Source: a virus
Length of the DNA stretch: 21,677 nucleotides
Reading direction: 5' to 3' (one strand)
Virus record (IMG/VR): IMGVR_UViG_3300046000_010637
Location: 1 to 21,677 of that record
Shown here: piece by piece, positions 1-9,297 of the stretch
Position numbering within the stretch: position 1 is the stretch's first letter
How the letters are laid out: every line of letters starts with the position of its first letter
The notes under the pieces: model-generated
Seen by the model: only the letters and a program-made list of their open reading frames with translations
Told to the model about the DNA's origin: nothing
Databases searched by the model: none
Position numbers and translations under genes: made by a program

Positions 1-1063
1 ACATAAAGTATTCATAACCATCAAAATTCGTGATTATATAATTAATTTGAGTGGTTAATTCAGCTTTACTTGAACTATAAGTTGGTGAATCAATAGATAA
101 ACTATCTATAGCATTACTTGATGATTGTATTAAACCTACTTTATAGTAAAAATTTTCTAAACGAGTATGTGCAGATGAAAAATAAACAAAATTTTCATAG
201 TCACTATAATCAACACTAATGTTAACTTCTTTTCTAGCTAATAAATTACTTAATTGATTAAATGAACTAGTTAAATCTGTACCTACTAAAGTTTCATAGC
301 TAAAATCGGTACCCGCTTCTCCACTTTCTTGTGTTACTTGAATACTGTAGTTTGGACCTTTAATAAATTGAAAGTCATCAGGTACAAATGTAATTTCAGG
401 GAAAATAACATTATATGCTTGTGGGGTAGAAATTTCTTCTACTACCCATAAAGTAGTTTTTAAATCAAATTGTGGAGGTAATGGCTCGTATAATTTAATT
501 AAAACTGAAGGTTCAATTTCAGTTGTTGTATCTAATTTAATATTATTAGCTATTACTTGTTGATCATTACCAAAGTTAAGTAAGAAATCAACAAAATAAT
601 CTGCTAATTCTCTATTTTGAATAAAATCATTACTTGAGGTAATAATTAAATCAGGGGGAATTACATTACTTTTTAATCTAACTTCAGTTCTATCAGAACT
701 AATTTCACTAATATAGTAATTATTATCTACATCTGAGAATAATAGTTTTCTATAAAAATTGTAAGTTGAATAGAAAGCACCATAGTCATATCCAATATCT
801 TCTAAATTTCTATCTGGGTAAAGAAGGGTATCACCATTAATAACAGAAAAATCTGTTACAACAGCTACTCTTTCACCTGAACCACTTAAAGGATAAAGTA
901 AATTTTTACTATCATCATAAGCATAATATTCTATATAATCTGTAGATGCAGTAAAAGCAGTATCTAATCTTGAAGAAGAAATTAATATATTATCCTGTTC
1001 AGTATACTGTTGGAATTCAAATGTAGTTGGATCTACTTGGTTTATAATAATGTTTTGTTCCAT
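1..1063 (-). CDS. Large putative virion/baseplate protein, C-terminus cut by window edge
   Basis: The first 354 residues of an open frame are visible; it starts at 1063 (MEQNIIINQVDPTTFEFQQY) and runs off the left edge. The start lies 5 bases after the stop of the 169-aa gene, in the same direction as the gp25/gp6-like baseplate genes, so it should belong to the same late transcript. The visible part is rich in Ser, Thr, Tyr and Asn with alternating hydrophobic residues, as expected for beta-rich phage structural proteins. No signal peptide or membrane segment is seen. I do not recognise a family. A baseplate or tail-fibre-attachment role is inferred from position only. Confidence 0.75.
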   Translation of the reverse strand, partial: MEQNIIINQVDPTTFEFQQYTEQDNILISSSRLDTAFTASTDYIEYYAYDDSKNLLYPLSGSGERVAVVTDFSVINGDTLLYPDRNLEDIGYDYGAFYSTYNFYRKLLFSDVDNNYYISEISSDRTEVRLKSNVIPPDLIITSSNDFIQNRELADYFVDFLLNFGNDQQVIANNIKLDTTTEIEPSVLIKLYEPLPPQFDLKTTLWVVEEISTPQAYNVIFPEITFVPDDFQFIKGPNYSIQVTQESGEAGTDFSYETLVGTDLTSSFNQLSNLLARKEVNISVDYSDYENFVYFSSAHTRLENFYYKVGLIQSSSNAIDSLSIDSPTYSSSKAELTTQINYIITNFDGYEYFM

Positions 1064-1068
1064 ATTAT

Positions 1069-1578
1069 CTATACTACTTGAGATGTTGGGTTTGATGGGT
1101 TATTACCTACTACTGTTGTATTAGTTGTATTAACCGCTGGGTTTGAGTTTACTTCTTTTAATATGTTATTATATTCACTAGTTCCTGATAGATTAGTTAC
1201 ATCTACATCATCAACGTTTATTCCTAGAGGTCTACCAACTAATGCTTCTGCTTTTTCAATTTGTGCTTGAAGTAAATCTTTTCTTAATTGTGCAATTTCA
1301 TTTTGTAATGCTTGTATTTCAGCATTATCACCTTCAAAATTAATATAATCACCACTAGTTATTACTAAATATTCATGAGAATTAGTTGCCCCAAAAGCAG
1401 GAATTTCATAAAATAATTCATTATAATATTCGAAAAATTGATTGACAGTAATAGTAGTAGCAAGCTGTTCATTAACAGACATAACCCCTAATTGATTAAA
1501 TTTAGTATCAATTATTCTAGGATATTCTGATTTTGAATATACTTTTTTTATTAAATCTATTCTTTGTTCTGTCGCCAT
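1069..1578 (-). CDS. Unknown protein of the baseplate operon, 169 aa
   Basis: The start codon overlaps the stop of the 387-aa gene by one base (TAATG), so translation is probably coupled. Residues about 84-112 form a likely coiled coil (alternating Leu/Ile/Ala with Glu/Lys/Gln, around EIAQLRKDLLQAQIEKAEAL). The last 40 residues are low-complexity Asn/Thr/Ser and probably flexible. This is consistent with a small oligomeric virion or assembly protein, but no family is recognised. Confidence 0.7.
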   Translation of the reverse strand: MATEQRIDLIKKVYSKSEYPRIIDTKFNQLGVMSVNEQLATTITVNQFFEYYNELFYEIPAFGATNSHEYLVITSGDYINFEGDNAEIQALQNEIAQLRKDLLQAQIEKAEALVGRPLGINVDDVDVTNLSGTSEYNNILKEVNSNPAVNTTNTTVVGNNPSNPTSQVV

Positions 1579-2741
1579 TATCCATTAACTACTTTAAAGT
1601 AATAATTTTCATCTAAAACAAGTGTATTATCATCTACTATAGTTTTTACTAATATACTATAGTATCTTTCGGGCTCCAACCCATTCATATAAACAGTAAA
1701 GTAACTTCCACTTGCATCACAGCTTATTTGAGTAAATGTAGTATCAAAATCAACTACAAATTCATTAGTATCTAAATCCTTTATAGCATAGTAAGATGAA
1801 GATGGTAAAGCATAGTTTTTAGTATATGCTGAAGCTGTTTCAAATGTTCTAACTGGAAATTGTGGACGACAGTTTAATCTAAATTGATTAATACTTTCAC
1901 TATAAAATACCCCAGGATTGTTTTCTAATGCTACAAATAATTGTGGGGTATAGATTACAAATAAAGAACCGGTTTCATATGAATAATCTCTCCACTTAAT
2001 TTCTAATTGTGGGGGATAAATTGTATTTGTGTCTACTGAATAGTAACTTAATTGAGGGGTTAAAGCTGTTGATTGTTGAAATTCTAATGAACTAGTCCAT
2101 TTAACAATAAATCCTTCATTATGAATATCAAATAAACCACTTGCTAAATTTTTTGAAGATGAATACCATACTTTTACAGCATTAGTTACATCAACATTTA
2201 AATCTTTATCACTTCTTAAACTAAAGGATTGTGTTGATCTTAAATTGTTCATTCCAGGATAACCTGAAGCTGTGTACCAAGTACCACCACCAGCATTACT
2301 ACTTCCAGAAAAAGAACTTGATACTAATGGAGGTAAACCTCCAGTATTCCAAGGATTAGATCCTGAATAACTTTGATATTTCCAACTTACACCTGTAGTA
2401 TTTTGTTGAATATCAGCAAATTGACCTGAACCATTATTCCATGAACCTGAAATAGGATATACTTCTATTGTTGAATCAATAATAACGTTTGTAGCTTTTG
2501 CTACATAAGATTTTAAACTAGCTGATATTGCTAATGATTGAGTTACTGCGGCAATACTATCAATTACATTATTAATTTGATTTTGATCAAATTTAATTAA
2601 CGATCTTGCTACCCTAGCTGTTGGGTTTAAATCTGTAACGTAATTAGCAACATCTAAAATAGGATCTAACCCAGTATTCATTGCTGGATAAGCACTATAT
2701 ATAGCTGCGTCTTGTGAAGGGAATAATTTATATACTGCCAT
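1578..2741 (-). CDS. Structural protein with DNRLRE-like N-terminal domain, 387 aa
   Basis: The first 230 residues resemble DNRLRE-type beta-sandwich domains: an opening FPSQDAAIYSAYP...NTG..P.LDV, then RSLIKFD at about 46-52, then a strand-rich stretch ending in DVTNAVKVWYSS, where DNRLRE domains typically have a V(T/A)..V..W segment. The remainder is beta-rich with a fibronectin-like feel (PERYYSILVKT near the C-terminus). Such proteins occur in tails of uncultured phages and in secreted surface proteins. The gene follows the gp6-like gene with a 2-base gap and precedes two further structural-looking genes, so a baseplate-peripheral or fibre-connector role is inferred. The domain call comes from pattern recognition only. 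Confidence 0.7.
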   Translation of the reverse strand: MAVYKLFPSQDAAIYSAYPAMNTGLDPILDVANYVTDLNPTARVARSLIKFDQNQINNVIDSIAAVTQSLAISASLKSYVAKATNVIIDSTIEVYPISGSWNNGSGQFADIQQNTTGVSWKYQSYSGSNPWNTGGLPPLVSSSFSGSSNAGGGTWYTASGYPGMNNLRSTQSFSLRSDKDLNVDVTNAVKVWYSSSKNLASGLFDIHNEGFIVKWTSSLEFQQSTALTPQLSYYSVDTNTIYPPQLEIKWRDYSYETGSLFVIYTPQLFVALENNPGVFYSESINQFRLNCRPQFPVRTFETASAYTKNYALPSSSYYAIKDLDTNEFVVDFDTTFTQISCDASGSYFTVYMNGLEPERYYSILVKTIVDDNTLVLDENYYFKVVNG

Positions 2742-2743
2742 AA

Positions 2744-4588
2744 TTATAAGTTTACTACTCTACCTTTAATATCAGTGTTTGGGTATTTTAATTCAAAAAT
2801 ACTAGGATCGAGTGATGGAAAAATTGTACCGTTTTGATTTGCTCCATTCATATCATAAGCCCATTCTGAATATCCAGATGTTGTTCCTGCTTTATTTGTG
2901 ATAGTTACAGATTTAACTGTTTGTACCCCATCAATTGCATCTAACATAACATATAAATCTGGGACTATAATTGGTTGGTTGATTTGCCATCTATTTGTAC
3001 TAAAATAAACTTGTAAAGCTTGAATACATTTTTGTAATACCTCGTTATTATTAAAGTTTGGATAGGTAATTATTTGAAAATCTACAGCAAAATTAATTAT
3101 AAATGCATCTTTAATACTAATAGTATCTCCAATCATTCTATATTGGTTAATATAAGTTCTTATATTATTTTTTAAAGCAGTAGATGCCGTAACTAATTTA
3201 TTATTTATATCATATGTTAAAACATATAAATCTAATGTAGTTGTTGGTTCTAATGCAGATGGTTTTTGTGTAAAAGCTTTAGCTACAACACCATATTTTG
3301 AAGGTAAACTTAATGCTCTAACTAAGTAATCATCAGCAGTTACGTTTCTTAATTGTGTTGCAAAGTTAGAAATTGAATTTTGTCTAATTTCTTCAATTGA
3401 ATCTCCATCTTGTCCCCCATTTGCAGGTCTTGGATTATTAACTGCTATTGAATTAAATACAAAATTAGAAGTAACAGGATCTAAACCACCTTTTTGGAAT
3501 TTTATTGTTGAAGTATTAGTAATATTATTAATAGTATTAGCTAACACATTTGATCTAACACCACCTCCAGTATAATATCTTATAGTTAAAGTAGTATTAG
3601 TTGGTGAAACCCCATAAGTATTTGTGAAAATAAAGTTAGTTGGGCTGTAAGCAGTTGTTAACTTATTTTGTTCAAATGGTAAACCTAAACCTACATTAAA
3701 TGGATTTGGGGTTATATCTTCACTTGTTGTTAATGGGTTACCAGAACCAAATTGGATTTGTAGTTGGGTAGTTGATAAAAATCTAGTAGCAAATCTATTT
3801 TGTACTTGTTTTAATTGTAAAATATAAGGTGTATCTAATTCAGCATTATTATTTGGATCATTAACGTTAGTATTTTTAATACCATCGTATACCATTTCTT
3901 GAGCTAAATAATCAACTTCGTACCATTTATTTCCATCACTATCTGTTATATCAGCAATACCCGCTATATTAGAATCTTCAAGAACTATGGTAGCAAATTC
4001 TTGTGGTGCACCAAAACTATATTGTAATTGATTTATTGTACCTGAAAATGCTTGTCTTGTTTTCTTTAATAGGAAGAAGACAGGTTCATTATTTGAAACT
4101 TGAGCCACACTAATTTCAGTTGGATCAAGAGAATTTGATACTGTAAAATCAATTGGAGATTCAGTTGTAAAATTAATTGGTGCTCCTGCGGATGTAGCTA
4201 ATTGAGTATTTGAATCTATGTATAAAGCATAATCATAATCAGGAACATAGATACTAGCAGATAATTTAGCTGGAACTTGTTGATAAAAATCAACTGTAGT
4301 TGTAGCTAAACCTGTTACTCTAGGTTTGTACCCGTACATATATGCTAAATCGTATAAGTTATCATACTGTCTAGCGTATTGAAGAAATGTTTCTTGAACT
4401 TGATTATCAAGATAAAAAGATAAAACGTCACCAACATAAGCTGCTTGTTCCATAAACATCATACCAGGAGATGTTTCAGAGAAATCGGTGTAAGTTGTTG
4501 GGAAGTAAGTCTGTGAGTAGTTGATTAATTGACTTCTATACTCAGAGAAATCTTTATTTATATAGTTTATATTTCTTCTAATAGCCAT
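2744..4588 (-). CDS. Baseplate wedge protein, T4 gp6 / baseplate J-like
   Basis: The 614-aa protein has the look of the T4 gp6 wedge family, which forms the ring around the baseplate hub. The N-terminus (INYINKDFSEYRSQLINYSQ), the segment DFSETSPGMMFMEQAAYVGDVLSFYLDNQVQE at about 36-67 and the following YARQYDNLYDLAYMYGYKPR are hallmarks of this family. In the middle, NPRPANGGQDGDSIEEIRQN and the following DDYLVRALSLPSKYGVVAKA match the baseplate-J core. T4 gp6 has 660 residues, so the length fits. The start overlaps the gp25-like stop by one base, and gp25-gp6 adjacency is conserved in T4-type phages. Confidence 0.93.
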   Translation of the reverse strand: MAIRRNINYINKDFSEYRSQLINYSQTYFPTTYTDFSETSPGMMFMEQAAYVGDVLSFYLDNQVQETFLQYARQYDNLYDLAYMYGYKPRVTGLATTTVDFYQQVPAKLSASIYVPDYDYALYIDSNTQLATSAGAPINFTTESPIDFTVSNSLDPTEISVAQVSNNEPVFFLLKKTRQAFSGTINQLQYSFGAPQEFATIVLEDSNIAGIADITDSDGNKWYEVDYLAQEMVYDGIKNTNVNDPNNNAELDTPYILQLKQVQNRFATRFLSTTQLQIQFGSGNPLTTSEDITPNPFNVGLGLPFEQNKLTTAYSPTNFIFTNTYGVSPTNTTLTIRYYTGGGVRSNVLANTINNITNTSTIKFQKGGLDPVTSNFVFNSIAVNNPRPANGGQDGDSIEEIRQNSISNFATQLRNVTADDYLVRALSLPSKYGVVAKAFTQKPSALEPTTTLDLYVLTYDINNKLVTASTALKNNIRTYINQYRMIGDTISIKDAFIINFAVDFQIITYPNFNNNEVLQKCIQALQVYFSTNRWQINQPIIVPDLYVMLDAIDGVQTVKSVTITNKAGTTSGYSEWAYDMNGANQNGTIFPSLDPSIFELKYPNTDIKGRVVNL

Positions 4589-5004
4589 TAGTTAAAATTT
4601 AGGATTAATTCGTCTTCAATACCAGTATTATTAATGAAATAATATACTTCAACTGTAATAATATTGTTATCTATATCATATGTGCTTTGTAATACTTTTA
4701 ATTCTTTAAGGGTAACTTGAGGAAATTCTCTACTAATTTTAGCTTGAATATCTTCTTGAAGGAATTCTAAGGTATTACTAGCAATTTGCTCAAATATAAA
4801 TCTTCTTAATCCACCCCCAAATTCAGGATTTCCTGGTCTTTCTCCAGGATTAGTTAAGAAATAATTAATTAAATTATTCTTTACTGCTTGTGATGTTAAA
4901 TAATTAGGAGTAAATACCCCACCCGCTGAAAATGGAAGATCAACACCGATACCAACTCTGGCTCTAGTGTCATTGGGTGCTATTTGTACTGCTCCAAATG
5001 CCAT
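4588..5004 (-). CDS. Baseplate wedge protein, gp25 (GPW/gp25 family)
   Basis: The 138-aa protein carries the family signature at residues about 52-70: NPGERPGNPEFGGGLRRFIF, followed by a helix and an amphipathic C-terminal beta hairpin. The Glu-Pro-Arg-type core motif appears here as GERPGNPEFG. T4 gp25 is 132 aa. In contractile tails, gp25 links the inner baseplate to the sheath and helps trigger contraction. The one-base overlaps with both neighbours support a tight operon. Confidence 0.95.
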   Translation of the reverse strand: MAFGAVQIAPNDTRARVGIGVDLPFSAGGVFTPNYLTSQAVKNNLINYFLTNPGERPGNPEFGGGLRRFIFEQIASNTLEFLQEDIQAKISREFPQVTLKELKVLQSTYDIDNNIITVEVYYFINNTGIEDELILNFN

Positions 5005-5366
5005 TATATACCACCTTTCATTAAGCCCATAATCATATCCATCCCAACATCTCCTACAGGTAAACTACTATTTGGAGAAGCTGTATCTACAGATGTGATT
5101 TGTAGTGGTTGTGCAAATGATTTTGAGTTAAATTGAGCTGCAGTTTCACCTAAAATATTTCTGTAAGCATCTCTCATATCCTCTTTTGCTTGAGGATTTA
5201 ATGGAGTTGGAGTTTGGATTGGAGAATGAATAGGTTCATATCTCGCATGTTCTGTTACAACTTGTTTTGGAGACTTAATTGCTTCTAATAAGATGTCTTT
5301 AAGTTCTTCTTGAATAGCTTCGCGTACTGCGTCTTTTACTATTGATTTTAATTCACTTAATTTCAT
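5004..5366 (-). CDS. Unknown 120-aa protein, first gene of the distal baseplate unit
   Basis: The N-terminal 32 residues are a strongly amphipathic, probably coiled-coil helix (LSELKSIVKDAVREAIQEEL...). A Pro/Gln/Thr-rich linker follows at about 45-60, and the C-terminus is Gly/Met-rich (GDVGMDMIMGLMKGGI). The gene is preceded 16 nt upstream by the putative late-promoter motif at 5383-5392. It overlaps the gp25-like gene by one base. The position suggests a baseplate or assembly accessory protein. No family is recognised. Confidence 0.75.
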   Translation of the reverse strand: MKLSELKSIVKDAVREAIQEELKDILLEAIKSPKQVVTEHARYEPIHSPIQTPTPLNPQAKEDMRDAYRNILGETAAQFNSKSFAQPLQITSVDTASPNSSLPVGDVGMDMIMGLMKGGI

Positions 5367-5382
5367 ATTGGTATTGTGTTTG

Positions 5383-5392
5383 TTATAAATAT
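5383..5392 (-). promoter_or_regulatory. Putative late promoter ATATTTATAA (unit starting at the 120-aa gene)
   Basis: The coding strand reads ATATTTATAAC and ends 16 nt before the start of the 120-aa gene. It is identical to motifs at 8559-8568, 11134-11143 and 16562-16571. It falls just after the stop of the 499-aa gene and would start transcription of the gp25/gp6 group. Promoter function is inferred from recurrence and position. Confidence 0.6.
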
Positions 5393-5396
5393 TATA

Positions 5397-6896
5397 TTAA
5401 TTTGCTTTTAAATTATTATTTCGAATATAGAACGCTAATTCGTCAATTAAGATTTGTGGTTGAGCACTAAATGATGGTTCTCCTTTTAATACTATAACAC
5501 CTGATGAATCAGCAGCAGTTGCATATCTTCTATATAGATCTCCAACTTTACTTTTTTGATCTACTACTACATCCATTTTAAACCCATTTACAAATTGTAA
5601 TGTTGGAGCTTCTTCTTCTGAAGTAACGGTTAATGCTAATAATTCGGCATTAATTTCTTCCATTGGTATTTGACCATCAGAACAATTTTCAATAAGTAAG
5701 TCTATTTTTTTAAGATACCTTAAAATTATAATTAAACATATAATTAAAAATATTAAGGCAATTATTAAAGCTTTTCTAAGTTCTTTTTGGATATTTTCTA
5801 AATCTTTAAATAAATCTTCTATACCCTGCAATTTGGCAAGTAAACTATAAGGTACACCGGTACCAGGAGGAGTAGCAACTGGAAAAGGTAATGAAGAGAT
5901 TGCTATTTTTCCGGATTTAAATTGTATACTTAAATATAAAAATATGGCGGCTAATACGGTGTTTAATATAATAACACCGTATATTTGATTAAGTTGTCGA
6001 ACAATAGAATTACGACGAGCTATACACGCTCTTAACAAAGCATTATTAGGACATTTATATTGTTTAGCATCGGCTTGTGCTAATTTGGTTATACCAAATA
6101 ATATAAATAACCCAATAGCTAGTGGTAAAAGTTTATTTTGAACAATACTTGCAAATTTTAATACTCTATTTTTTAATGCAACTATAGTTTTTTCTACAAC
6201 ACTTAAAGCTATATTTGCTGCTTTTTCAGCAGCACCATTCATTTCTTTTTTAATTTTTTCTGCTTCTATTTGAGCAGCTTCCTTTATATTTATTAAACCT
6301 TTAATAGGTAAGTTTTGTGGTACCTCGTTAGCTCCAGTTAAAATTTGTTGAGTATCAGGAGCATAATTATCCATTTCAAATAATAGAAATGGTTTTACTA
6401 ATACTTTATTACCTAATGCTGGGATAACAGGAACACCAAATCTAAATGTAAATTCTCCTTTTGCATCTGATTTGAGAAATTTTTCTGGTGCTTTACTATC
6501 GTATTTAAATACTTGTTTTTTAGTAATTATAGTTTCCTTTTGTCCTTTATCATTAACTATATTTTCTTTTACATCTACAGTTTCAGGTATCATTGGAAAC
6601 AATGATATTTCAGGAGTGATTTTTACACCCTGAATTGGTAGGTTTGTTTGTTTATCGTAAACTCTTCCAGTTGTTGAAAAAGTTTGGATAACAGGAACAT
6701 ATTGTTTTAATGTATTAAGATATTCTTTAGCAGAAAAATTCTTAACTCTATTTCTAACATCTTCAACTGTAACTCCAGGAGGTAGAGCCCCACTAGCCTG
6801 TGCCTTTGCTGCTTCTGCTTTAGCTACTAAATCCTTACCTTTAGGGGATTGAAGAAAGACATTAGCTAAATCTAATAATGCTTTTTGATCTATCAT
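5397..6896 (-). CDS. Baseplate-operon protein with CarboxypepD_reg-like domain and three membrane segments, 499 aa
   Basis: Order of parts: helical N-terminus (1-60); a transthyretin-like regulatory domain from about residue 71 (TFSTTGRVYDKQTNLPIQGVKI, then SDAKGEFTFRF at 143-153); a charged helix at 205-250; then three strongly hydrophobic segments at about 256-273, 306-325 and 376-394. Between TM1 and TM2 is a Cys/Arg-rich loop (C282, C291). The hydrophilic C-terminal 100 residues follow TM3. The gene sits between the gp5-like spike and the gp25 group, on what looks like one late transcript. True membrane segments are unusual for a baseplate protein. Possibilities include a virion protein that inserts into the host membrane at ejection, a baseplate assembly factor acting at the membrane, or hydrophobic segments buried in an assembly. 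I do not recognise the full-length family. Confidence 0.8.
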   Translation of the reverse strand: MIDQKALLDLANVFLQSPKGKDLVAKAEAAKAQASGALPPGVTVEDVRNRVKNFSAKEYLNTLKQYVPVIQTFSTTGRVYDKQTNLPIQGVKITPEISLFPMIPETVDVKENIVNDKGQKETIITKKQVFKYDSKAPEKFLKSDAKGEFTFRFGVPVIPALGNKVLVKPFLLFEMDNYAPDTQQILTGANEVPQNLPIKGLINIKEAAQIEAEKIKKEMNGAAEKAANIALSVVEKTIVALKNRVLKFASIVQNKLLPLAIGLFILFGITKLAQADAKQYKCPNNALLRACIARRNSIVRQLNQIYGVIILNTVLAAIFLYLSIQFKSGKIAISSLPFPVATPPGTGVPYSLLAKLQGIEDLFKDLENIQKELRKALIIALIFLIICLIIILRYLKKIDLLIENCSDGQIPMEEINAELLALTVTSEEEAPTLQFVNGFKMDVVVDQKSKVGDLYRRYATAADSSGVIVLKGEPSFSAQPQILIDELAFYIRNNNLKAN

Positions 6897-6897
6897 A

Positions 6898-8196
6898 TTA
6901 AGCTAATTTTACTTTTCGTGACACTAAATTTGGAATTTGATTCTGAATGTTAGTTATAGAATCTTTCATTAAATAAGCAACAGCAGGAGTAGCGTTTAAT
7001 GATGGTTCTTTATTTAAAGCATCAGCTAACTGCATTAAACTATTTAATAATGATGAAAATTGATCCATAAATGCATCTCCTAATACTGCGGATTGAGCAG
7101 CATTAACTTGACCTATAGAAACATTACCTGAATTGGAAAGTATACTAACATTCCCATTTTGAGATTTTATACCAACATCTTCTATAGCTTCTAAAACTAT
7201 TGATTTTTTAGATGATAATAAAATACTATCTGAAGTAGTATTAAATAATAATCGACCTGAATTTAATATTACTTGGGGTTGATTAAATGATTTAGGAGAT
7301 ATTGGAGCTTTAGAAATTACAGCAGAAAAAGGTATTGTAGATGTTTCACCTTCAACTTTTTTAGCTACTGCTACATCTATTGGAATTTGTTGGTCTGATG
7401 TTAAATATGCAGATGATAAATCTGTATTTATATCTTCAGTTACAGGAACCCAACCATCAGTTTGTGATGCCGCAGGTTGACCATTTCTTAAAATAGTAAT
7501 TGGATTACCATTTGCTCCACTTTTAGACCAATTATTTGTTATTTCAGCTGTTACATTTGAAGTAGCTCCTAAACGAATACTATTTCCAAATCTACCTTCA
7601 AATATATTATCACCTGCAAAAGGTAAAATAGGATGAATATTTGGTTTTTCAATAAAAGTACCACCACTATTACCATTTAAATTAAGTGTTAGTGGTTGAG
7701 TTGATTGTTTTTGAACGTTTCCTGCTGTTATATCAAATACAGATTTTTGCATTGATGGAGCAGAAGTATTATAGGGTGCATAATTATCTGGAAATGCATT
7801 GTGATGTTGACTATTCCAAAGACCTATAGGATTTAAATAGTAATAATCACCATTACCACTAATCTGTGTTTTTTCCTGGTTAGGTAAAAAGAATAGTAAT
7901 ACAAATTCGTTAACTAGAGGATAATTTTTTAAAAAGGGTAATAAAGGTCTTGCAAATGATCCCTTAGTATTATTTTTCGTTTGGGCACTAGGTGCAGCTT
8001 CAGTTAATTGAAATTTAATAGTTCCAATACCTGACCATCCTCCTACAGATGTAAAATACTCAGAATTTGAATTTAAAACAACACCAATAACCCTAGCACT
8101 AATTACACTATTAGATAGTGAATCAAGAGCACTAAGGGCAGATGAGTTAGATGATGAAGAACCACCTGAAATTGCAGCAACACCAGTCTTAAGCAT
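6898..8196 (-). CDS. Baseplate hub / central spike protein, gp5-like
   Basis: The 432-aa protein begins with a Gly/Ser-rich leader, then an OB-fold-like region (about 31-110: ISARVIGVVLN...IGTIKFQL...RPLLPFLKNYPLVNEFVLLF). Next is EGRFGNSIRLGATS at about 200-213, a segment typical of gp5-type spikes of T4-like marine phages. Residues about 305-362 show short strand repeats (LNSGRLLFNT, SILLSSKKSIVLEA, VGIKSQNGNVSILSNSGNVSIG), the pattern of the VgrG/gp5 trimeric beta-helix needle. No lysozyme domain is apparent, unlike T4 gp5 itself. It overlaps the upstream 116-aa gene by TAATG. Confidence 0.82.
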   Translation of the reverse strand: MLKTGVAAISGGSSSSNSSALSALDSLSNSVISARVIGVVLNSNSEYFTSVGGWSGIGTIKFQLTEAAPSAQTKNNTKGSFARPLLPFLKNYPLVNEFVLLFFLPNQEKTQISGNGDYYYLNPIGLWNSQHHNAFPDNYAPYNTSAPSMQKSVFDITAGNVQKQSTQPLTLNLNGNSGGTFIEKPNIHPILPFAGDNIFEGRFGNSIRLGATSNVTAEITNNWSKSGANGNPITILRNGQPAASQTDGWVPVTEDINTDLSSAYLTSDQQIPIDVAVAKKVEGETSTIPFSAVISKAPISPKSFNQPQVILNSGRLLFNTTSDSILLSSKKSIVLEAIEDVGIKSQNGNVSILSNSGNVSIGQVNAAQSAVLGDAFMDQFSSLLNSLMQLADALNKEPSLNATPAVAYLMKDSITNIQNQIPNLVSRKVKLA

Positions 8197-8546
8197 TATT
8201 TATCTTTATTTTCTTTAAAATCATTATTTAATTTATCTAACTCAGCCATTAGTTGTTCTTTTTCAATTTCACTAATACCTGATGAATCATTGCTAGTACT
8301 TGTATTAAGCGCACGTTGTACTATAGTAGCCATTTTAATTAATTGTTCATCGTTACGAACACCAATTTCTAGATATTCTTTTATAAGTGGTACAATTAAA
8401 GTGGCGTCTCCAATATCAGCAATTAATGGTTTTAATTCCGATATTAGACCCGAGATTTGTTTTTCTTTTCGTTTTTGATTGTCGTAGATTTCTCCTAGAA
8501 TGTCGGAAAAGCTTTTTTTACCGAATATAATACTATCTAATCCCAT
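8196..8546 (-). CDS. Unknown 116-aa protein, first gene of the spike unit
   Basis: Mostly helical and charged, with no membrane segment. The C-terminal third is a likely coiled coil (EIEKEQLMAELDKLNNDFKENKDK). The ATATTTATAA motif ends 12 nt upstream, and the stop overlaps the start of the spike gene. The context suggests a small baseplate hub or assembly protein. No family is recognised. An ATG at 8551-8553 is in another frame; the start at 8546 is the in-frame one. Confidence 0.72.
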   Translation of the reverse strand: MGLDSIIFGKKSFSDILGEIYDNQKRKEKQISGLISELKPLIADIGDATLIVPLIKEYLEIGVRNDEQLIKMATIVQRALNTSTSNDSSGISEIEKEQLMAELDKLNNDFKENKDK

Positions 8547-8558
8547 AATACATTTTTG

Positions 8559-8568
8559 TTATAAATAT
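8559..8568 (-). promoter_or_regulatory. Putative late promoter ATATTTATAA (spike unit)
   Basis: The coding strand reads ATATTTATAACAAA, 12 nt before the 116-aa gene, in the 37-base gap after the sigma factor gene. It is the same motif as at 5383, 11134 and 16562. Function is inferred. Confidence 0.6.
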
Positions 8569-8583
8569 GGATATAGAAAAGAT

Positions 8584-9297
8584 TTAAAATTTACACCACC
8601 CGTTTTCTAAATAAAAGATATATTGTTTTTTAAATATATCATATAATTGATCCGCTATTTTGGTAATTTTGGGGGTTTTAACATCTATAATTTCTCTTAT
8701 ATAAATGTAAAGTGCTTTTTTATTAAAAATTTCTATAGTCTCCTTGTTTCTAAATAATTCTAAAATTGCATCCGCTATTTGAGCATCATTCTTTTTAGGA
8801 AACAATTCAAATATATTTTCGGTAACATAATCTACATATAAATCTATATATTTAGATAAATCATCTTTTACCTCATTTTCATTTTCATCCATACTATATG
8901 AATGAGTAGATCCTTCATTAGTTAAAACTTCAATATCTAATTTTTGGATTTTTTTACTGTAGTTTTTAGTGTTGTATAATATTAACCAACGTTTAACTAT
9001 GGTACCAAAGTATGAATATGCTTTAGCTCCCCTGGTTGGGTCAAATAAATGCATTTTTGATAGTAAGAATGTAATTATCTCATGTTGAAGATGTTCTAAA
9101 TTCTCTACTTCAGTATGGTAGAATTTAAAAGTATGAATAATATTTTGAGTAAGCTTAAAGAAGGGGTAATGTATCTCTTCTTCATATATCTTACTTCGTT
9201 TTACTGAACATTTTTCATTATTATATCTTACAATAGCTAATTCAGTGTCGTGGGTAAAGTAATTTTTGCTTTTAGGATTTCTGGTTTTTTTGATCAT
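8584..9297 (-). CDS. Late-transcription sigma factor, T4 gp55-like
   Basis: The 237-aa protein has a sigma-70 region 2-like core at about 45-110: a helix EEIHYPFFKLTQNIIHTFKF, then LEHLQHEIITFLLSKMHLFDP, then TRGAKAYSYFGTIVKRWLI. This is the pattern (FDP..G..AYSYFGTI.KR) seen in gp55-type late sigma factors of T4-like phages. No region 4 is visible, as in T4 gp55. It is longer than T4 gp55 (185 aa) because of N- and C-terminal extensions. The role would be to direct host RNA polymerase to phage late promoters. It is coupled to the 91-aa gene (one-base overlap) and lies directly before the late spike unit. Confidence 0.82.
   Translation of the reverse strand: MIKKTRNPKSKNYFTHDTELAIVRYNNEKCSVKRSKIYEEEIHYPFFKLTQNIIHTFKFYHTEVENLEHLQHEIITFLLSKMHLFDPTRGAKAYSYFGTIVKRWLILYNTKNYSKKIQKLDIEVLTNEGSTHSYSMDENENEVKDDLSKYIDLYVDYVTENIFELFPKKNDAQIADAILELFRNKETIEIFNKKALYIYIREIIDVKTPKITKIADQLYDIFKKQYIFYLENGWCKF

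Noticed and set aside
8290-8478. Plus-strand open frame, 62 aa
   Set aside because: Lies wholly inside the 116-aa minus-strand gene, has no start context or promoter, and has Cys/Ser-rich shadow-like composition.
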